Below are positions 36,931 through 46,856 of a DNA stretch of 64,000 bases, piece by piece. Under the pieces are notes generated by a model. The model worked only from the letters and a program-made list of their open reading frames with translations. It did not search any database and had not been told where the DNA came from. Numbering within the stretch: the stretch's first letter is position 1; each line of letters starts with the position of its first letter. Source of the stretch: Arthrobacter sp. PAMC25284 (GTDB taxonomy: Bacteria > Actinomycetota > Actinomycetes > Actinomycetales > Micrococcaceae); NCBI RefSeq assembly GCF_019443425.1, contig NZ_CP080382.1, positions 62,001 through 126,000 of the forward strand. The letters are read 5' to 3'. The position numbers were made by a program, and so were the translations under genes.

Positions 36931-39900
36931 TTGCACCTCAAGAGCCTGACCGTGCGCGGCTTCAAGTCTTTCGCGTCCGCCACGACGTTCGACTTCGAAC
37001 CCGGTATCACCGCTGTGGTGGGACCCAACGGCTCGGGCAAATCCAACGTCGTGGACGCCCTCGCCTGGGTCATGGGTGAGCAGGGCGCCAAGACCCTGCG
37101 GGGCGGAAAGATGGAAGACGTCATCTTCGCCGGCACCGCCGGGCGTCCTCCGCTGGGCCGGGCGCACGTGTCCCTGACCATTGACAACAGCGACGGCGCC
37201 CTGCCGATCGAGTACAGCGAGGTCACCATCTCGCGCACCCTGTTCCGCACGGGCGGCTCGGAATACGCCATCAACGGCGCCGGGTGCAGGCTGCTGGACA
37301 TCCAGGAGCTGCTCTCCGATTCCGGTTTGGGTAAAGAGATGCACGTGATCGTCGGCCAGGGGCAGCTGGATAAGGTCCTGCATGCCACACCGGAGGACCG
37401 GCGCGGATTCATCGAAGAGGCCGCCGGGATCCTCAAGCACCGCCGCCGCAAGGAAAAAACCGTCCGCAAACTTGAAGCGATGCAGGCGAACCTGCAGCGG
37501 CTAAGCGACCTCACCGCAGAAATTCGGCGGCAACTGACACCTCTCGGCAAACAGGCCGCGGTGGCCCGGCGCGCCCAGACCGTCCAGTTCGAGGCCCGGG
37601 ACGCCCGCTCGCGGCTCCTCGCCGATGACCTCGTTCAACTGCAGTCCGCGCTGGCCCGCGACGTCGCGGACGAAACCGCGCTGAAGTCCCGCCGGAACGT
37701 CGTCGAGCAGGAACTCGAGGCGGGACGACAGCGGCAGGCCACGCTGGAACGGCACGCAGCCGCCACCATCCCGGCCCTGACCGCGGCCCGGGACACCTGG
37801 TACCAGCTCACCGCCGGACGCGAACGGCTGCGGTCCCTCGGAACCCTCGCGGAGGACCGCCGCAGGCTGCTTGGCAGCGCCGACGCCGCCCCGGAACCCG
37901 GGCGCGATCCCGACCAGCTGGAGAAGCAGGCGGCCCGCGTCCGCGAGGAACAGTCCGGGCTGGAAAACACGATCCTCACCCGCCACCGGGACCTGGCCAC
38001 TGCCACGGCTGACAAACAGGCAGCCGAGCATGCCGCCGCGGCCGAAGACCACCGGGTCGCCGGACTGCTCCGCGCGGCGGCGGACCGCCGTGAAGGACTG
38101 GCCAGACTTGCCGGACAGGTCGGCGCGGCGCGTTCGGTGGTCGAATCGGCGCAGGCCGAACTGGGCCGGCTGCGGGATTCGCAGCACGCCGGTGAGGAAC
38201 GCCGGCGGCTGGCCGAGGCCGAATTCCGCGCCCTCGAAGCGCAGGCCGCCGGGGCCGAAGACGGCGAGGAATCCCTCGACGCCGAGTACGAGGATGCCAG
38301 CCAGGCGCTGGCGGCCATCCTTGCCGGAATCGACGCATTAAAGTCCGCAGGCCGCGAGGGTGAACGGGAGCGGGCCGCCCTGACCGCCCGCCGCGACGCC
38401 CTCCAGCTTGGCCTGAACCGCAAGGACGGCGCGGAGCACGTGCTAGGCGCCGGACTGTCCGGGGTCCTGGGGTCGCTGGCATCGCTGATCTCGGTTGAGG
38501 CAGGCTGTGAGGCCGCCCTCGCCGCGGCACTCGGCATTTCCGCGGACGCGGTGGTGGTGGACGGCGCCGTTGCCGCCGCGACGTCAGTACGGCTCCTGAA
38601 GGACGCCGACGCCGGCCGTGCCGCGCTGCTGCTGGCCGATGCCCCGTCCGATGCCCCGGCCCGTGCCGGGAGTTCCCGCCCCGCCGGCAGTCTCCCCGCC
38701 GGCAGGCTTCCCGACGGAGCCCGCTGGGCGGTATCGCTGGTCTCCGCGCCGGAACCGGCAGATGCGCCCGGCCCGCCGCCTGCGCGGCTCCCGCTGGACC
38801 GCCTGCTGGCAGGCGTCGCCGTCGTCGAGGGCCTGGACGCCGCGGCTCAGCTTATCGCCGCACACCCGGACCTGACCGCCGTGACCATGGCGGGCGACGT
38901 CTTCACCGCGCTGACGGTGCATGGTGGCTCCGCCACGGCCCCGTCGCTGCTGGAGGTCCAGGCCGCCGTCGACGAGACGGAGGCGAAGCTCGCCACGGTC
39001 ACCTCTGAGCTCGAACGGAACCGTTTTGCGCTGTCCGCCGCGACCGCCCGGCGTGCCGCGGCCCAGGACCGGGCAGACGCAGCCCTGGACAAACTCCATG
39101 ACTCCGATGCGAAGCTCGCCGCGGTGGCCGAACGCCTGGGCCATCTGAACTCCGTGCTGCGCAGTGCCGTCGCCGAAAGCGGACGCCTGACCGCGTCGCT
39201 GGCCAAAGCCGAGGCTAACCTCAGCTCCGGGCAGGAGGCCCTGGAAGCGATGACCGGACGGCTGGCCGCAGCCCAGGACGCCCCGGCGGAGGAGGAACCG
39301 TCCCCGCAGCACCGGGATGCCCTCACGCTTGCCGCCTCGCTGGCCCGGTCCGCCGAAATGGAAGCCCGGCTGGCGTTGCGCAGCGCCGAGGAGCAGCTGA
39401 CCGCGACAAGAAACCGCGCCGCCGCCCTCGACCGTGCCGCCGCCACTGAGCGCCGGGCCCGGGAGGTGGCTGCCGAACGGGCGCTCCGCCGGCGCCTCCA
39501 GGCGCAGCGTGCCGCCGCCGTCGCTGCCGCCGTGGACCAGGTCGCCGGTTTCGTCGACGTTTCCGTGGAGCTGGCCGGCCGGGAGCGGGACAGCGCGGAG
39601 GCGCGCCGGGACCGGACGGACCGCGAACTGACCGACGTGCGCACCTCCAACGACGCCCTGGCCCGCGAACTGGCCGAGCTGACCGACTCGGTGCACCGCG
39701 ATGAACTGGCCCGCGCCCAGCAGCGTCTCCGGATCGAGGCGCTCGAACTGCGGAGCGTCGAGGAGCTCGGCTTGACGGCAGACCAGCTCGTGGCCGACTA
39801 CGGTCCGGACCGGCCGGTGCCGGTGCCGGCCGCAGACTCCGACGTGGGCGGGGACAAGTGGGCTGCCCTGCACGTTCCCGTTGACGCGGAGGGCCACGAC

Positions 39901-40578
39901 ATCATCGAGGGCATCCCGTACGTCCGGGAGGAACAGGAGAAGCGGCTCCGGAAGGCAGAACGCGATCTCACGGCCCTGGGTCGGGTCAACCCGCTGGCGC
40001 TGGAGGAATTCGCCGCTCTGGAGGAACGCCATCAGTTCCTCAGCACCCAGCTGGAGGATCTGAGGGCGAGCCGCAAGGATCTGCTGGACATCATCAGGGA
40101 AGTGGACGAGCGCGTCCAGACGGTCTTCGCGGAAGCCTTCGCCGATACCTCCGCCCAGTTCGTCCGGGTCTTCGCCCGGCTGTTCCCCGGCGGCGAGGGC
40201 CGGCTGGTCCTGACCGACTCGTCCGACATGCTCACCACCGGCATCGAAGTGGAAGCCAGGCCGGCGGGCAAGAAGATCAAACGGCTCTCCCTGCTCTCGG
40301 GCGGGGAACGCTCACTGACCGCGGTGGCGCTGCTAGTCGCGATCTTCAAGGCCAGGCCCTCGCCCTTCTACGTGATGGACGAGGTGGAAGCGGCCCTTGA
40401 CGACACCAACCTGGGCCGGCTCATCACCATCTTCGAGGAGCTGCGCGAATCCAGCCAGCTGATCGTCATCACCCACCAGAAACGCACCATGGAAGTCGCC
40501 GACGCCCTTTACGGTGTCACGATGCGCGGCGACGGCGTCTCGACGGTCATCAGCCAGCGGCTCGGCGCAAACGTTTAA
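36931..40578 (+). CDS. smc: chromosome segregation ATPase SMC
   Basis: 1,215 residues. Walker A is in VVGPNGSGKSNVVDALAW near residue 35; two long coiled coils flank a hinge (about residues 490-660) that contains a Pro/Ala/Gly-rich insertion. The C-terminal head has the signature LLSGGERSLTAVALLVAIFK and Walker B FYVMDEVEAALDD. SMC condenses and segregates the chromosome with ScpAB. I chose TTG 36931, which gives the usual HLKSLTVRGFKSF start; an in-frame TTG at 36904 is possible. It precedes ftsY, a common arrangement. Confidence 0.95.
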   Translation: MHLKSLTVRGFKSFASATTFDFEPGITAVVGPNGSGKSNVVDALAWVMGEQGAKTLRGGKMEDVIFAGTAGRPPLGRAHVSLTIDNSDGALPIEYSEVTISRTLFRTGGSEYAINGAGCRLLDIQELLSDSGLGKEMHVIVGQGQLDKVLHATPEDRRGFIEEAAGILKHRRRKEKTVRKLEAMQANLQRLSDLTAEIRRQLTPLGKQAAVARRAQTVQFEARDARSRLLADDLVQLQSALARDVADETALKSRRNVVEQELEAGRQRQATLERHAAATIPALTAARDTWYQLTAGRERLRSLGTLAEDRRRLLGSADAAPEPGRDPDQLEKQAARVREEQSGLENTILTRHRDLATATADKQAAEHAAAAEDHRVAGLLRAAADRREGLARLAGQVGAARSVVESAQAELGRLRDSQHAGEERRRLAEAEFRALEAQAAGAEDGEESLDAEYEDASQALAAILAGIDALKSAGREGERERAALTARRDALQLGLNRKDGAEHVLGAGLSGVLGSLASLISVEAGCEAALAAALGISADAVVVDGAVAAATSVRLLKDADAGRAALLLADAPSDAPARAGSSRPAGSLPAGRLPDGARWAVSLVSAPEPADAPGPPPARLPLDRLLAGVAVVEGLDAAAQLIAAHPDLTAVTMAGDVFTALTVHGGSATAPSLLEVQAAVDETEAKLATVTSELERNRFALSAATARRAAAQDRADAALDKLHDSDAKLAAVAERLGHLNSVLRSAVAESGRLTASLAKAEANLSSGQEALEAMTGRLAAAQDAPAEEEPSPQHRDALTLAASLARSAEMEARLALRSAEEQLTATRNRAAALDRAAATERRAREVAAERALRRRLQAQRAAAVAAAVDQVAGFVDVSVELAGRERDSAEARRDRTDRELTDVRTSNDALARELAELTDSVHRDELARAQQRLRIEALELRSVEELGLTADQLVADYGPDRPVPVPAADSDVGGDKWAALHVPVDAEGHDIIEGIPYVREEQEKRLRKAERDLTALGRVNPLALEEFAALEERHQFLSTQLEDLRASRKDLLDIIREVDERVQTVFAEAFADTSAQFVRVFARLFPGGEGRLVLTDSSDMLTTGIEVEARPAGKKIKRLSLLSGGERSLTAVALLVAIFKARPSPFYVMDEVEAALDDTNLGRLITIFEELRESSQLIVITHQKRTMEVADALYGVTMRGDGVSTVISQRLGANV

Positions 40579-40619
40579 GCGGGCCAAAGCGCGTTCGGGG
40601 TTTATGAGAAGCTAGGGGA

Positions 40620-41843
40620 GTGAACGACATCCTCCCCATAATTTTGCCCATTCTCGCTGCCCTGGTGGTCCTTGCTGCCCTGATTCCGGTGCTCATGAAG
40701 ACCCGGCGGAACATCAGGGACTACCCGGAAACGCGTGACGCGAACGATCCTGCGGAGTCCGGCCAGGCTCCCGGCGGAACCCTGCTGGAGGACCGCCCGG
40801 GGGCCGCACGGCCGGCAGCGGAACGCGGCACCCTGGAGGCCGCCGACGTCGACGGCACGGACACCGTCGAGGTCCCGGACGATGTTGCGGGGCTGGAAAT
40901 CGTTCCCGTGGAGACCCCGATGCCGGTTGCCGGACGGCTGGCCCGGCTGCGTGAACGGCTCGTCAAGTCCAACACTGTCTTCGGCAAAGGCCTCCTGGCC
41001 CTGCTCTCGGCAGACAAGATCGACGAAAACGTCTGGGACGAGGTGGAGGAGACCCTCCTGCTTGCCGATCTCGGCACCGAACCGACGATGCAGCTCGTGG
41101 ACGCGCTCCGGGAACGCGTCAAGGTCCTCGGCACCCGGACGCCCGAGCAGGTCAAGGCACTCCTGCGCGAGGAACTCCTCAAACTTGTGGACCCGGCGAT
41201 GGACCGCAGCCTGAACGTCACCCGCCAGGGCGACAAGCCCGCCGTCGTGATGGTGGTCGGCGTCAACGGCGTCGGCAAGACCACCACGGTCGGAAAGCTG
41301 GCCCGGGTGCTGGTCGCCGAAGACAAGGACGTCCTTCTGGGCGCCGCCGACACCTTCCGCGCCGCCGCCGCCGAACAGCTGGCCACATGGGGCCAGCGGG
41401 TGGGCGTGCCCACCGTCAAGTCCGACATCGACGGCGCGGATCCGGCGTCGGTGGCCTACGAGGCCGTTAAAGCCGGCATCGACCAGGAGGTCGATGTCGT
41501 GATGATTGACACGGCCGGACGCCTGCAGAACAAAACCGGCCTGATGGACGAGCTCAGCAAGGTCAAACGGGTCATCGAAAAGCTCGCCGCCGTGGACGAG
41601 GTACTCCTGGTCCTGGACGCCACGACCGGCCAGAACGGCCTGAACCAGGCACGGGTCTTCTCCGAGGTCGTCAACATCACCGGCATCGTGCTGACCAAGC
41701 TGGACGGAACCGCCAAGGGTGGCATCGTCGTCGCCATCCAGAAGTCCCTGGGTGTCCCGGTCAAGCTCGTCGGCCTGGGCGAAGGCGCCGATGACCTGGC
41801 CCCCTTCGACGCCGAGAGCTTCGTCGACGCCCTGTTGAACTGA
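40620..41843 (+). CDS. ftsY: signal recognition particle receptor FtsY
   Basis: 407 residues. An N-terminal hydrophobic segment (ILPIILPILAALVVLAALIP) anchors the receptor, then an acidic linker, an N domain and the GTPase G domain: VVGVNGVGKTTTVGKLAR, DTFRAAAAEQLATWG, DTAGRLQNK, TKLDGTAKGG and GLGEGADDLAPFD. It docks SRP-ribosome complexes; the partner Ffh is encoded at 48481. GTG 40620 follows AGGGGA. Confidence 0.96.
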   Translation: MNDILPIILPILAALVVLAALIPVLMKTRRNIRDYPETRDANDPAESGQAPGGTLLEDRPGAARPAAERGTLEAADVDGTDTVEVPDDVAGLEIVPVETPMPVAGRLARLRERLVKSNTVFGKGLLALLSADKIDENVWDEVEETLLLADLGTEPTMQLVDALRERVKVLGTRTPEQVKALLREELLKLVDPAMDRSLNVTRQGDKPAVVMVVGVNGVGKTTTVGKLARVLVAEDKDVLLGAADTFRAAAAEQLATWGQRVGVPTVKSDIDGADPASVAYEAVKAGIDQEVDVVMIDTAGRLQNKTGLMDELSKVKRVIEKLAAVDEVLLVLDATTGQNGLNQARVFSEVVNITGIVLTKLDGTAKGGIVVAIQKSLGVPVKLVGLGEGADDLAPFDAESFVDALLN

Positions 41844-41856
41844 GGCTGAAACGCGG

Positions 41857-41904
41857 CCGGCCCGCAGCGGTGAGCGTTGAAAAACACTCTCTGCTGCGGG
41901 CCGG
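41857..41904. terminator. bidirectional hairpin between ftsY and GH79 gene
   Basis: A perfect 12-base stem CCGGCCCGCAGC (41857-41868) / GCTGCGGGCCGG (41893-41904) with a 24-base loop, lying between convergent genes. It lacks a long U-tract but can serve both transcripts. Confidence 0.6.
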
Positions 41905-41921
41905 TCCGGCTTAAAGCCGGT

Positions 41922-43596
41922 TCAGTACGTGAAGTTCAGGACGGTGACGGTGCCGGCCGTGAGCTTGAACGTCTGCGTCTCGGAACGGTAGGCGAAGCCG
42001 GGCACCGTGGCGCGGTCTGCCAACGGCGTGGGTTCGGACTTGGCGCCGTCGATCACGGTCTCATCCTCGGCCGCATAGCTGGGACCGCTGAGCTGCGTCA
42101 TGGTCCCGGTCACGGCCTTGCCGGGCAGTTTCAGGGTGACGTCGGTCTGGGCGGCCGTCTCCGGGTTGTTCTCGTTGACGAGGACAACGGTTGTGCTGCC
42201 GTCCTCGTGCTGGAGGGCGTAGGTGAAGGCCAGACCGCCGCCGGAGTGCTTCAGTTTCAGGAACTTTCCGTCGTTGAGCTCGGCGACCATGGAGATCCCG
42301 AAGAAGTTGGCCCGGCCGGACATCACTCCGTTGCCCAGCGGGTAGTCCCCGGCGCTGCAGATCGCGGACATGGGCGGGCCGCCCTTGCAGGTGAACGTGG
42401 AGCTGTGAAATCCGATCTTTGTGATCCCCAGCTGCGCGGCGTTCAGGGCGTAGTCGGCAGTCCACAGGGCCGAGGCGTGGGTGCGGGACGTTTCGTTCGA
42501 GCCCGGGCAGGCCGCGATTCCCGTTTCCGGCAGCCAGGTCTCCAGCCCCGCGGCCCTTGCCCGCCGCGAGGGCCGCCTGCTGGTAATCGGCGGCACGGTC
42601 ATGCATGAGCTGGCTCATCAGGTTGGCCATGGTCGGCGATCCCTTGGGGTCGCTGCCGTCGCAGCTGTACAGCGGATAGTTGTGGAAGGAGAGGATCTTC
42701 TTCTGCGGGATCTCCGCGTCGATGAACGGCTGCCACCACTTTTGGTCGTAAGCGCCGGGCCCGGCAATCGGGACGTTCGGAGCGACGGCATGAATGGCCT
42801 GCGCATAGGCCTTCAGCTCCGTGATGTACTGCTCCAGGCTGTAGCCGTTCGTGCGGACGCCGTTGAAGACGTAGCCGTTCGGTTCGTTGCCGACGGTGAT
42901 GCTCAGGAGCCGGTCGCCGAATATTTCCGCAGCCTGCTTGGCCATGTCCGCAGCGCGGTCCGGGTTGTAGTGGCCCAGGTCCACCGTGAGCGCGATCTTG
43001 GCGTCGCCGGCTTCGAGCAGGGTGTTGATCCGGCTCAGGTCCGCTGGCCCGACTGCCCGGGCCGGGTGGGTCTTGTCACCGCTGTACGGGAGCGGCTCGC
43101 CGGTCGAGGTCCAGAAAAACCTCCGGTCCACGGCGTTGCCGCCGAACCGGAGCACCGGCTGGTCAATCTCCTGCAGCAGTTTCACCATGGAGGCGTTCGA
43201 GCTGCTGAGATCGGCGTCGGCCAGATCGGTCGCTTCGAGCGAAATGCCCGCGATGCCCTTGGTCAGGGACGTGCCCACGAGGTCCTTGGAGACGTCGACT
43301 TTCAGGGCTTCGACCTGTTCCAGTGGGGATCCTTCGGGCGGGCCGGGCTGATCGTAGTACGTCACTGGCGGGCCGGCTTCGGCCGACTGGGTGGACACCG
43401 GCGCGGAGGATGCCGGGGAGGAAGGCGCCGGCTCCGGTGCGCCGAGCGTCAGGGGGATCACCACGGCCGCGGCGGCCACGACGGCGGCGATGGCCGCCGC
43501 GACGAGGATCCTCCTGCGCTTCGTGGATCCCGCCGGGGCGGGATCGTTGGGCGGCGGACTATCGGCTTTCCCGGGGGAAGAGTCGAATTCGGCCAT
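41922..43596 (-). CDS. secreted/anchored GH79-like hydrolase (one apparent frameshift)
   Basis: About 558 residues after repair. An N-terminal cytoplasmic Pro-rich tail, then one transmembrane/signal-anchor helix (about 28-55). The TIM barrel has PVLRFGGNAVDRRFFW, ALTVDLGHYNPDRAADM and the acid/base glutamate in ITVGNEPNGYVFNG; the C-terminal beta-domain has TTVVLVNENN. These match GH79 (beta-glucuronidase/heparanase-like). The frame breaks at 42554-42556 (CCC on +, extra base); with CC the protein reads ALAAGKAAGLETWLPETGI, where the nucleophile Glu follows. ATG 43596 has GGAGG nine bases upstream. A substrate containing glucuronate would fit ugd, but that is inference. Confidence 0.75.
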
Positions 43597-43637
43597 GGTG
43601 CAGTACCTCCGGAAGTTTTTGGGAAAGTCGTCCCAGC

Positions 43638-44903
43638 TTAGCCAAGGGCCGGGGGTGCCGGGGACGCGGCGGGCCGACGGAATGTCTCCCGGGCCAGCAG
43701 CCATCCCACCGCCGCGGTAATGAGGACGCCGCCGGTCACCCCGAAGGCCCACGGATAGCCCAACTGGTCAGCGAGGAGCCCGGCGACCACGGGGCCGATG
43801 ATGGCGCCGCTGTCCGCCGTCATCTGGAAGAGGGCGAGTACCCGTCCGCCGGAGCGTTTATTGCCGATCACGTCCGCGATGGCCGCCTGCTGGGCCGGTC
43901 CGAGCAATCCCGAGCCGATTCCGGCGACGGCGGAGGCCAGCAGGAACCAGGTCAAATCGTGCGTGAAGCCGATGGCCGCCGTGGCTGTCCCCGTGACCAG
44001 GAGACCGGCGAGCATCAGGGGTTTACGGCCCAGGGAGTCGGCCAGCCGGCCGGAGAACGTCAGGGCCGCGGCGTTGCCGCCCGCGAAGACGGCCAGCGCC
44101 CAGCCGGCCGACTCCGGCCCGGCGCCGAGGGCTGCAACGGCGAACAGTGGCACGGTGGCCATCCGCACGCCGAAGGTGGCCCAGCCATTGGCGAAGCTGG
44201 AGAACAGTCCGGCCCGGTAGGCGCTGTCCCGCAGGGCCTCGCGCAGTTCCATGGCCGGTGCCGTCGCGCCGGCGTCGCGGGCGGCCGCCGGCACATGGCT
44301 GAGCTGGGTCTGCACCACCAGGGCCGCGACGACCAGCGCCGCCGCGTAGACCAGGAACGGGACGCGGAGGCCGAAGCCGGCGAGCAGCCCGCCGACGATC
44401 GGTCCGCAGACGTTGCCGATCAGGAACGCCGAGGCATAGGCGCCCGAGACCCGGCCACGGCTTTCGGGTGGCGCCAACCGCACCACGAGGGCCATCGAAG
44501 CGACCGTAAACATCACGGAGCCCGCCCCGCCGAGGCCGCGGAAGACCAGCAGCTGCCAGTAGTCCTGGGCGAACGCACTCGCAGCCGCCGAGGCTGCCAC
44601 AATGAGCAGCCCGGCGACATAGACCGGCCGTTCACCGAGCCGCACAATCAGTGCACCGCCGGCCGGGGCGAAGACGAGCCGCATAAAAGCGAAGATACTC
44701 ACGATCACCGCCGCCGCCGTCGCGCCGACGTCAAAGGTGGTGGCGAACTGGGGGAGCACCGGCGCGACAAGGCCGAAGCCGATAGCAATCAGGAACGCAG
44801 CGACCAACATCACCTTGATGTCCCGGGGCAGCCGGGTGCGGCCCGGCGGCCGGTTTGCTGCCACAGGGCGGGCGTCACCGGGAGTACGGGAGGATTTGCT
44901 CAT
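43638..44903 (-). CDS. MFS drug-efflux-type transporter
   Basis: 421 residues, 12 predicted helices, starting with VMLVAAFLIAIGFGLVAPVL and carrying the MFS motif A-like loop GALIVRLGERPVYVAG between helices 2 and 3 and a second such loop SGRLADSLGRKPLMLAG after helix 8. It resembles DHA1-type multidrug exporters; the substrate is unknown. ATG 44903. It shares the intergenic region with amtB on the opposite strand. Confidence 0.82.
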   Translation of the reverse strand: MSKSSRTPGDARPVAANRPPGRTRLPRDIKVMLVAAFLIAIGFGLVAPVLPQFATTFDVGATAAAVIVSIFAFMRLVFAPAGGALIVRLGERPVYVAGLLIVAASAAASAFAQDYWQLLVFRGLGGAGSVMFTVASMALVVRLAPPESRGRVSGAYASAFLIGNVCGPIVGGLLAGFGLRVPFLVYAAALVVAALVVQTQLSHVPAAARDAGATAPAMELREALRDSAYRAGLFSSFANGWATFGVRMATVPLFAVAALGAGPESAGWALAVFAGGNAAALTFSGRLADSLGRKPLMLAGLLVTGTATAAIGFTHDLTWFLLASAVAGIGSGLLGPAQQAAIADVIGNKRSGGRVLALFQMTADSGAIIGPVVAGLLADQLGYPWAFGVTGGVLITAAVGWLLARETFRRPAASPAPPALG

Positions 44904-44975
44904 GCTGCTGTCGTCCTAAGTGGCCGGGCGTGTGCCGGCTGCGGGGGTGGTGCGGCCGGGACAGACGAAACGGGT

Positions 44976-45013
44976 GAAACACAACCGTAACAAGGCTGAG
45001 ACACAGCATTTAC
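44976..45013 (+). promoter_or_regulatory. GlnR-like operator, four phased half-sites
   Basis: Four pentamers follow each other at exact 11-base intervals: GAAAC (44976), GTAAC (44987), GAGAC (44998), TTTAC (45009), each separated by six bases. This is the GTNAC-n6-GAAAC arrangement of actinobacterial GlnR boxes. Another GTAAC-n6-GCAAT lies at 45029-45044. It is about 145 bases before amtB, so nitrogen control of amtB-glnK is likely. Confidence 0.72.
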
Positions 45014-45156
45014 GTCAGGGTGATCCTTGTAACAAGCCAGCAATCTAATTCCTGCAACTGCGAAACACGGCCCGGCGAAACTTTTAACCAAGAACGCAGC
45101 ACTATGCGTTGGACCGGCGGGTAAATCCGCACCTTCAGCAAGAGAGGACGCAGACC

Positions 45157-46521
45157 ATGGAACTCACCGCAGGTCTCGTTTGGCTCCTGGTCGCTTCAGC
45201 ACTCGTGCTGTTCATGACCCCGGGCCTGGCATTCTTCTACGGCGGCATGACACGCGCCAAGTCGGCTTTGAACATGATGATGATGAGCTTCGTCGCCATC
45301 GGAACCGTCGCGATCGTCTGGGTCCTGTGGGGCGCCTCGATGGCGACGAGCAACGAGGACAACTTCTTCCAGATCTTTGCGAACCCGTTCAGCCACTTCG
45401 GGCTGCACAACTTCAGCGAACCGGCAGACCTGCTCTCGGTAGGCTACGCGGCCACGTTCGCCATCATCACCGTGGCGCTGATCTCCGGAGCCGTCGCTGA
45501 CCGCGCCAAGTTCTCCGCCTGGGTGCTGTTCACCCCCATCTGGGTCACCCTGGTCTACGCGCCGATGGCCTTTATGGTCTGGGGCGGCGGGCTCTTCTCC
45601 GAGGACGGCTGGTTTGGCCAGACGTTCGCCCCGGTCATCGACTTTGCCGGCGGCACCGTGGTGCACATCAACGCCGGTGTGGCCGGCCTGATCCTGGTCC
45701 TGATCATCGGCAACCGCAAGGGCTTCGGAAAAGATCCGAACCACCGCCCGCACAACGTTCCGTTCGTGATGCTCGGTGCCGCAATCCTTTGGTTCGGCTG
45801 GTTCGGCTTCAACGCCGGTGCCGCCGGAACCGTCGAGCAGGCGGGCCTGATCTGGATCAACACTCTCGTCGCCCCGGCCGCCGCGATGCTCGGCTGGCTC
45901 GCCGTCGAACGTTTCCGTGACGGTCACCCGACGTCCCTCGGCGCCGCATCCGGCGTGGTCGCCGGTCTGGTCGCCATCACCCCGGCCTGCGCCAACGTCT
46001 CCCCGCTTGGCGCCATCGCCCTCGGAGTCGTCGCCGGTATCGCCTCGGCGCTCGCCGTCGGCCTGAAGTTCAAGTTCGGCTACGACGACTCGCTCGACGT
46101 CGTTGGTGTCCACCTCGTCTCCGGTGTCGTTGGCACCGTGGCGATCGGCTTCCTGGCCACCCCGACGCAGGGCACCGCCGGTCTGTTCTACGGCGGCGGC
46201 AGCACCCAGCTCGTCGCCCAGGTCCTCGCCGCGGTATTCGCCATGGTCTTCACCGCCGTGGTGACCTTCATCATCGCCTACCCGATCCACAAGTTCATGG
46301 GCTTCCGGGTTTCCCAGGAACAGGAAGCGGTGGGTGTGGACCTGAGCCTGCACGCCGAGACCGCCTACGAGTTCGGTGTTGGCGGCCACGGCGGGAGCTT
46401 CCAGCCGCTGCATGACCTCATCACCGGCAAGAAGCAGGGCAGCGACACGGCAACCGGCAGCGACACGGCAACCGGCAGCGAAAAGACGACAGACGCAGGC
46501 AAGGAAAGTGTGGGGGCATGA
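45157..46521 (+). CDS. amtB: ammonium transporter
   Basis: 454 residues with 11 predicted helices. Motifs include FMTPGLAFFYGGMTRAKSAL, DFAGGTVVHINAGVAGLILV (pore His) and HLVSGVVGTVAIGF (second pore His). It passes ammonium through the membrane and is closed by GlnK, encoded next. The C-terminal tail ends with a tandem GSDTATGSDTATGSEKTT. I chose ATG 45157, preceded by AGAGGA; an in-frame GTG-type start at 45109 would add an unusual leader. Overlap ATGA with glnK. Confidence 0.93.
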   Translation: MELTAGLVWLLVASALVLFMTPGLAFFYGGMTRAKSALNMMMMSFVAIGTVAIVWVLWGASMATSNEDNFFQIFANPFSHFGLHNFSEPADLLSVGYAATFAIITVALISGAVADRAKFSAWVLFTPIWVTLVYAPMAFMVWGGGLFSEDGWFGQTFAPVIDFAGGTVVHINAGVAGLILVLIIGNRKGFGKDPNHRPHNVPFVMLGAAILWFGWFGFNAGAAGTVEQAGLIWINTLVAPAAAMLGWLAVERFRDGHPTSLGAASGVVAGLVAITPACANVSPLGAIALGVVAGIASALAVGLKFKFGYDDSLDVVGVHLVSGVVGTVAIGFLATPTQGTAGLFYGGGSTQLVAQVLAAVFAMVFTAVVTFIIAYPIHKFMGFRVSQEQEAVGVDLSLHAETAYEFGVGGHGGSFQPLHDLITGKKQGSDTATGSDTATGSEKTTDAGKESVGA

Positions 46522-46856
46522 AACTGATCACAGCGATCGTCCGTCCGGAAAAGCTCGAGACGATTCGCGAAGGACTCGAAGCCTACGGCGTGCAGGGGCT
46601 CACCGTCAGCGCCGCCAGCGGCTATGGCCGGCAGCGCGGCTACACGGAGGTGTACCGCGGTGCGGAGTACAACGTGGACCTGCTGCCCAAGATCCGGGTG
46701 GAAGTCCTCGCCACTGACGAGCAGGCAAACGACATCCTCGATGTCATCATCGCCAGCTCAAACACCGGCCGGGCCGGTGACGGCAAGGTCTGGACGATGG
46801 ATGTGTTCGAAGCAGTGCGGGTGCGCACCGGGGAACGCGGACCGGCAGCCATCTAG
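46518..46856 (+). CDS. glnK: PII nitrogen regulatory protein
   Basis: 112 residues. MKLITAIVRPEKLETIREGL, then the T-loop GYGRQRGYTEVYRGAEYNVD with the tyrosine modified by (ad/ur)idylylation in the family, and the B-loop NTGRAGDGKVWTMDV. It binds ATP/ADP and 2-oxoglutarate and regulates AmtB. The start overlaps the amtB stop (ATGA), and a terminator follows 37 bases after the stop. Confidence 0.95.
   Translation: MKLITAIVRPEKLETIREGLEAYGVQGLTVSAASGYGRQRGYTEVYRGAEYNVDLLPKIRVEVLATDEQANDILDVIIASSNTGRAGDGKVWTMDVFEAVRVRTGERGPAAI

Noticed and set aside
38584-40032. 482-codon antisense frame within smc
   Set aside because: Lies fully inside smc coiled-coil sequence and shows only GC-driven composition; no ribosome site or family.
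45196-46413. 405-codon antisense frame within amtB
   Set aside because: Asp/Glu/Gly/Val-rich mirror of a membrane protein gene; amtB is certain on the other strand.
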